64,000 nt of DNA from Phycisphaerales bacterium (GTDB lineage Bacteria; Planctomycetota; Phycisphaerae; UBA1845; Fen-1342). The stretch spans positions 1,116,001 through 1,180,000 of the forward strand of contig JADJXS010000001.1 in NCBI GenBank assembly GCA_016710275.1, read 5' to 3'. Under the pieces are notes generated by a model. That model made no database searches, was not told the origin of the DNA, and worked only from the letters and a program-made list of their open reading frames with translations. Made by a program: the position numbers and the translations under genes. Of the stretch, positions 60,623 to 64,000 are shown piece after piece. Position 1 is the first letter of the stretch, and each line of letters opens with the position of its first letter.

Positions 60623-63370
60623 ATGAACCGACCACGAAACCAGGCACGGCCCTTCCAGCGTGCCGTCCGATGCGTCCTGCCGCTGCTCATCGCCGGCTGG
60701 TGCATCTCGGCCGCCGACGCCCAAACCGGCTTTGTGCATTGGGAATCGCCGCACGTCAGCCCGGTCGCGGTCAGCCCGGATGGTGTGACATTGCTGCTGG
60801 TCAACACGGCCGATAACCGGCTGGAAATTTTTGACATCAGCGGCCCGATTCCGGTGTGGCAGAAGTCGGTGATGACCGGGCTGGACCCGGTCAGCGTTCG
60901 GATGCGCACCGCCACGGAGGCGTGGGTGGTGAACCACGTATCCGACACGATCAGCATCGTGGATGTGCCGACGGCGCGCGTGATCGGCACGGTCGTGACG
61001 GGGGACGAACCGGCGGACGTCGTGTTCGCAGGGAATCCGCAGCGGGCCTTCGTCAGCGTCTCGCAGCTCAACCAGGTGCGCGTCTTCGACCTCGCCAACC
61101 TGGCCGCCCCGCCCGCCATCATCAACATCACCGGCGAAGACCCGCGCATGCTGGCGGTCAGCGCCGACGGATCGCGCGTGTACGCGGCGATCTTTGAGTC
61201 TGCGAATGCGACAACGGCGATTCGCCAGCAGGATGTCACCTCGCCGATCGGCCCTTACGGAGGCGTGAATCCGCCGCCGAACGCCGGCAATTTCTTCAGC
61301 CCGCCGCGTACACCGGGACTGCCGCCGGCTCCGCAGGTGGCGCACATCGTCAAGCGCGACGTGCTGGGACGCTGGATGGATGACAACGCCCGCGACTGGT
61401 CCGCGCTGGTGACGTGGAACGTGCTGGATCGTGACGTGGCCGTGATCGACGCCGACACGCTGAGTGTGACGTACGCGGGCGGCATGCTGTCCAGCGTGAT
61501 GGCGCTGGGGGTGCGCCCCAACGGCGTGGTGACGGCCGTCGGTCTCGATGCAACGAACGAGATCCGCTTCGAGCCGAATCTCCAATCGACCTTCGTTCGC
61601 GTGAAAATGGGGTCGTTTGACCCGATCAATCCGGCGACGGTCGGCGCGGTCGATCTGAACCCGCACCTGACCTACGCGGTGCGCTCGATCCCGCAGGCGC
61701 AGCGCGACCAGTCGATCGGCGATCCGCGCGGCATCGCGTGGCATCCTTCCAGCGGGTTGGGATTCGTGACGGGGATGGGGTCGAACACGCTGATCGTGAT
61801 CGACTCAAACGGCGCTCGGCTCAATCAGATCGAGGTCGGGCAGGGTCCGACCGGCGTGGCGCTGACGCCGGATGGAACGCGGCTGTTCGTGGTGAACAAG
61901 TTCAGCGCGACGGTGTCGCAGATCGACGTCTCCACGGAGACCGAGACGGCGCGGGTCGGGTTTCATGACCCGACGCCGATGGCGATTCGGCTCGGCCGTC
62001 CGCTGCTGTACGGCACGCGCGAGTTCAGCGGGCTGGGGCACGTATCGTGCGCTTCGTGTCACGTGGACGGCCGCACGGATCACCTCGGCTGGGACCTGGG
62101 CAATCCTGCCGGCCAGATGAAGGCATTCAACCAGACCTGCCGGCAGCCGGCCTGCGACGATTGGCATCCGATGAAAGGTCCGATGGTGACGCAGACGCTG
62201 CAGGGCATCGTCGGGGTCGAGCCATTGCACTGGCGCGGCGATCGCGAAGACCTGGCGGCCTTCGCACCGGCGTTCGTGGGGTTGATGGGGGCGGATCTCG
62301 AACCGTCGCCCGCGGAGATGCAGGCCTTCGAGGATTTTGTCGCCACGCTGCGATTTCCGCCCAACCCGAACCGCAACATCGACAATACGTTCCCCGCATC
62401 GCTGCCGTCGTCGCTGGGCGGACAGGGCAATCCCGCCGCGGGGATCAACATCTACAACACGCTGCCCGTCGTCGGCGGGGCGGCGTGTGTCGGCTGCCAC
62501 GGCCCGGCCAACCAGAGCGGCAGCAACCGCACGATCGACGACCCGAACCTGCCGCTGGCGCCGCAGCCGCTGAAGATGGCCCAGCTTCGCAACATGCACG
62601 AGAAGACCGGCTGGGATCGCAACAGCCAGACCAGCAACCGCGGCTTCGGTTTCAATCATCACAGCGAGTTCGGCACGCTGGGCCAGTTGCTGTCGGTCGG
62701 CTTCGCGTTCGCCCCCGGCGCGCAGGGGCAGCAGCAGCGACGCGACTTGGAAGCGCTGATGCTGTGCTTCTCGGTGGACACGCACGCCGGCGTCGGGCAG
62801 CAGGTCACGTTCAACGGGCCCAACAACAACGACGCTGCCGCCGTCAACCGCCTCAACCTGTTCACGACGATCGCCAACGGCGGCGCGGTCGGACTGGTCG
62901 CGTTCGGGCGGGTGGCCGGGGAGGACCGCGGCTATGTGTACCTGAGCGCCGGCACGCTGCTGAGCGACCGCATCGGCGAGACGGTCAGCGCTGCGGCGCT
63001 GCGCAACGGGGCGGGTCCGGGCGGCGAGATCACGTTCATGCTGGTGCCGGCGGGGACGCAACGGCGGATCGGCGTGGATCGCGACGCGGACGGATTCCTG
63101 GACGGGGACGAGCGCGACAGCGGCTCGGACCCGGCACTGGCGCAAAGCACGCCGGTGGCGGCGCACCGCGGCGATCTCAACTGCGACGGCGTCGTCAACA
63201 ACTTCGACATCGACCCGTTTGTGCTGGCGCTGGTGAATCCGGGCCAGTACGCGATTGCTTTCCCCGGGTGCTATGCGCAGTACGCGGATGTGGACGGGGA
63301 CGGCGCTGTAACGAACTTCGATATCGACGTGTTCGTGACGGAGTGCCTGCTGGAAGCGAACTGCCCGTAG
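60623..63370 (+). CDS. YVTN beta-propeller/dihaem cytochrome c-like secreted protein
   Basis: A 915-residue exported protein. The signal peptide is VLPLLIAGWCISAADAQ. Repeated propeller blades follow (VSPVAVSPDGVTLLLVNTAD; GTVVTGDEPADVVF; IEVGQGPTGVALTPDGTRLF), a YVTN pattern. The second half has two haem c motifs, CASCH (from residue 476) and CVGCH (from residue 622), with THE-like distal text such as MHEKTGWDRNS, as in dihaem cytochrome c peroxidase relatives. The end carries GDLNCDGVVNNFDIDPFV and DVDGDGAVTNFDIDVFV. It could be a periplasmic electron-transfer or oxidase-like protein. ATG 60623 has GGAAC eight bases upstream. Confidence 0.85.
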   Translation: MNRPRNQARPFQRAVRCVLPLLIAGWCISAADAQTGFVHWESPHVSPVAVSPDGVTLLLVNTADNRLEIFDISGPIPVWQKSVMTGLDPVSVRMRTATEAWVVNHVSDTISIVDVPTARVIGTVVTGDEPADVVFAGNPQRAFVSVSQLNQVRVFDLANLAAPPAIINITGEDPRMLAVSADGSRVYAAIFESANATTAIRQQDVTSPIGPYGGVNPPPNAGNFFSPPRTPGLPPAPQVAHIVKRDVLGRWMDDNARDWSALVTWNVLDRDVAVIDADTLSVTYAGGMLSSVMALGVRPNGVVTAVGLDATNEIRFEPNLQSTFVRVKMGSFDPINPATVGAVDLNPHLTYAVRSIPQAQRDQSIGDPRGIAWHPSSGLGFVTGMGSNTLIVIDSNGARLNQIEVGQGPTGVALTPDGTRLFVVNKFSATVSQIDVSTETETARVGFHDPTPMAIRLGRPLLYGTREFSGLGHVSCASCHVDGRTDHLGWDLGNPAGQMKAFNQTCRQPACDDWHPMKGPMVTQTLQGIVGVEPLHWRGDREDLAAFAPAFVGLMGADLEPSPAEMQAFEDFVATLRFPPNPNRNIDNTFPASLPSSLGGQGNPAAGINIYNTLPVVGGAACVGCHGPANQSGSNRTIDDPNLPLAPQPLKMAQLRNMHEKTGWDRNSQTSNRGFGFNHHSEFGTLGQLLSVGFAFAPGAQGQQQRRDLEALMLCFSVDTHAGVGQQVTFNGPNNNDAAAVNRLNLFTTIANGGAVGLVAFGRVAGEDRGYVYLSAGTLLSDRIGETVSAAALRNGAGPGGEITFMLVPAGTQRRIGVDRDADGFLDGDERDSGSDPALAQSTPVAAHRGDLNCDGVVNNFDIDPFVLALVNPGQYAIAFPGCYAQYADVDGDGAVTNFDIDVFVTECLLEANCP

Positions 63371-63400
63371 CGGGGCCAGATGTGAGAGCGGCCGGCGCCG

Positions 63401-63841
63401 CTACCCGCCGAGCTGCGTGACGACGCGCTCGCGGCAGTCCGCGAGAGAGACGCCGAGGGCGGCCAGGGCGCGCTGCGCGGTGCTTTCCTTTTCGCGGAGC
63501 AGCGCCAACAGCAGGTGTGCGCTGCCGATGCTGGTGCTTTCAAGCTGCGTGGCCTCGTCAATCGCCAATGCGATGACGTTGCGGAAGTGCGGCGAGCCGG
63601 GAAGCCGGCCAAAGACCCAGGTATCTTCCTTTTCGTGCTGGATCAGGCGGTTGATCGTCTCGGCGGCTCGAGCCTCGGTCACGCCGAAGTCGGCCAGCAC
63701 GCGAGCACCGGAACTCGAGCTCTGCCGCAGGATCGCCAGCAGCACATGCTCGGTGCCGACGTACTCCAACTCCTGTTCCCGGGCGAGCTTCTCGGCCAGG
63801 TCCTTGACGGCGGTCGCCTCTTCGTCGAGATGCAGCGGCAT
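63401..63841 (-). CDS. Stand-alone Clp N-terminal (Clp-R) domain protein
   Basis: A 146-residue protein with two Clp-N repeats: LEYVGTEHVLLAILRQSSSS and TSIGSAHLLLALLREKESTA. This domain normally sits at the front of ClpA/ClpC, where it binds adaptors and substrates; here there is no AAA ATPase domain. ATG 63841 has GAGGAG four bases upstream (MPLHLDEEATAVKDLAEKLA), and the stop is at 63401. It could act as an adaptor or as an independent protein-binding unit like ClpS partners. It converges with the cytochrome-like gene. Confidence 0.85.
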   Translation of the reverse strand: MPLHLDEEATAVKDLAEKLAREQELEYVGTEHVLLAILRQSSSSGARVLADFGVTEARAAETINRLIQHEKEDTWVFGRLPGSPHFRNVIALAIDEATQLESTSIGSAHLLLALLREKESTAQRALAALGVSLADCRERVVTQLGG

Positions 63842-64000
63842 GACGCTCCTCAACAGCAGGATGCGCGGCGAATCACGATGCCCGTGTTTCCGCACAAGCC
63901 CAAGTCCTGAGTGTACCGACGCGGGCGTCGGCGGGATAGCCGGAATCAGCGCCGTTCGGCGGAAGAAGCGGGTCGGCGTCGATCACGCAGGTCACTCCCG
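63842..64000. other. Window end, no recognised gene
   Basis: 159 bases remain. Open frames run to the edge, but no start, ribosome site or motif was seen; a gene could begin outside the window. Confidence 0.3.

Overview
The window is a high-G+C chromosomal segment that looks like a planctomycete, most likely from the Phycisphaerae side. The pointers are a PEP-CTERM protein, five secreted proteins that end in the double calcium-loop module containing NFDIDPFV, a zinc-ribbon membrane protein, frequent GTG/TTG starts, and many ATGA stop/start overlaps. No rRNA, phage, transposase, CRISPR array or replication origin was recognised. Three genes carry apparent single-base frameshifts (near 22362, 36360 and 42442), so either the consensus has small errors or these loci are really interrupted; both readings are kept open.

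Layout. 1-9780, plus strand: the tail of a protein, a tiny Lys/Arg-rich ORF, a TPR/HEAT-type exported protein, a sugar nucleotidyltransferase with a degenerate NahK-like kinase, a beta-class DNA methyltransferase and a GH31-like protein without its catalytic core. 9870-11613, minus: an ECF sigma factor, anti-sigma factor and small membrane protein operon. 11908-20449, plus: a GH20-type hexosaminidase, a VUT/YhhQ-type transporter, YidC, an inositol-monophosphatase-family enzyme, a PEP-CTERM protein and a zinc-ribbon membrane protein. 20475-25824: a TPR protein (minus), a frameshifted MutS2, CarA, and a thioesterase (minus). 26189-30696 is the housekeeping block: tRNA-Gln, prs, L25/Ctc, pth, rpsF, ssb, rpsR, rplI.

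30718-45637 is richer in accessory functions: a dockerin-like secreted protein, bifunctional PutA, an unknown protein with a 60-bp tandem repeat, two translationally coupled secreted proteins, a two-lobed aspartic-protease-like protein, a second ECF sigma/anti-sigma pair, a SerA-like protein with a damaged active site, and an exported cyclophilin. 45676-55907: LipM-type octanoyltransferase with an aldehyde dehydrogenase, TilS with a GT-C-like membrane protein, PilT and PilB/GspE ATPases, PyrH with a dual-specificity phosphatase, and CrcB. 56851-63841: an MFS transporter, two large dockerin-like secreted proteins (one a YVTN propeller with two haem c motifs), and a stand-alone Clp-N protein.

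The most interesting signals are: (i) three apparent pseudoenzymes (NahK-like, GH31-like, SerA-like); (ii) the shared NFDIDPFV module; (iii) intergenic palindromic repeats whose copies differ by compensatory base changes, which implies selection for or copying of a folded structure; and (iv) a G10 tract in a signal peptide that could be a phase-variation switch. No clearly new multi-gene defence or biosynthetic system was found.
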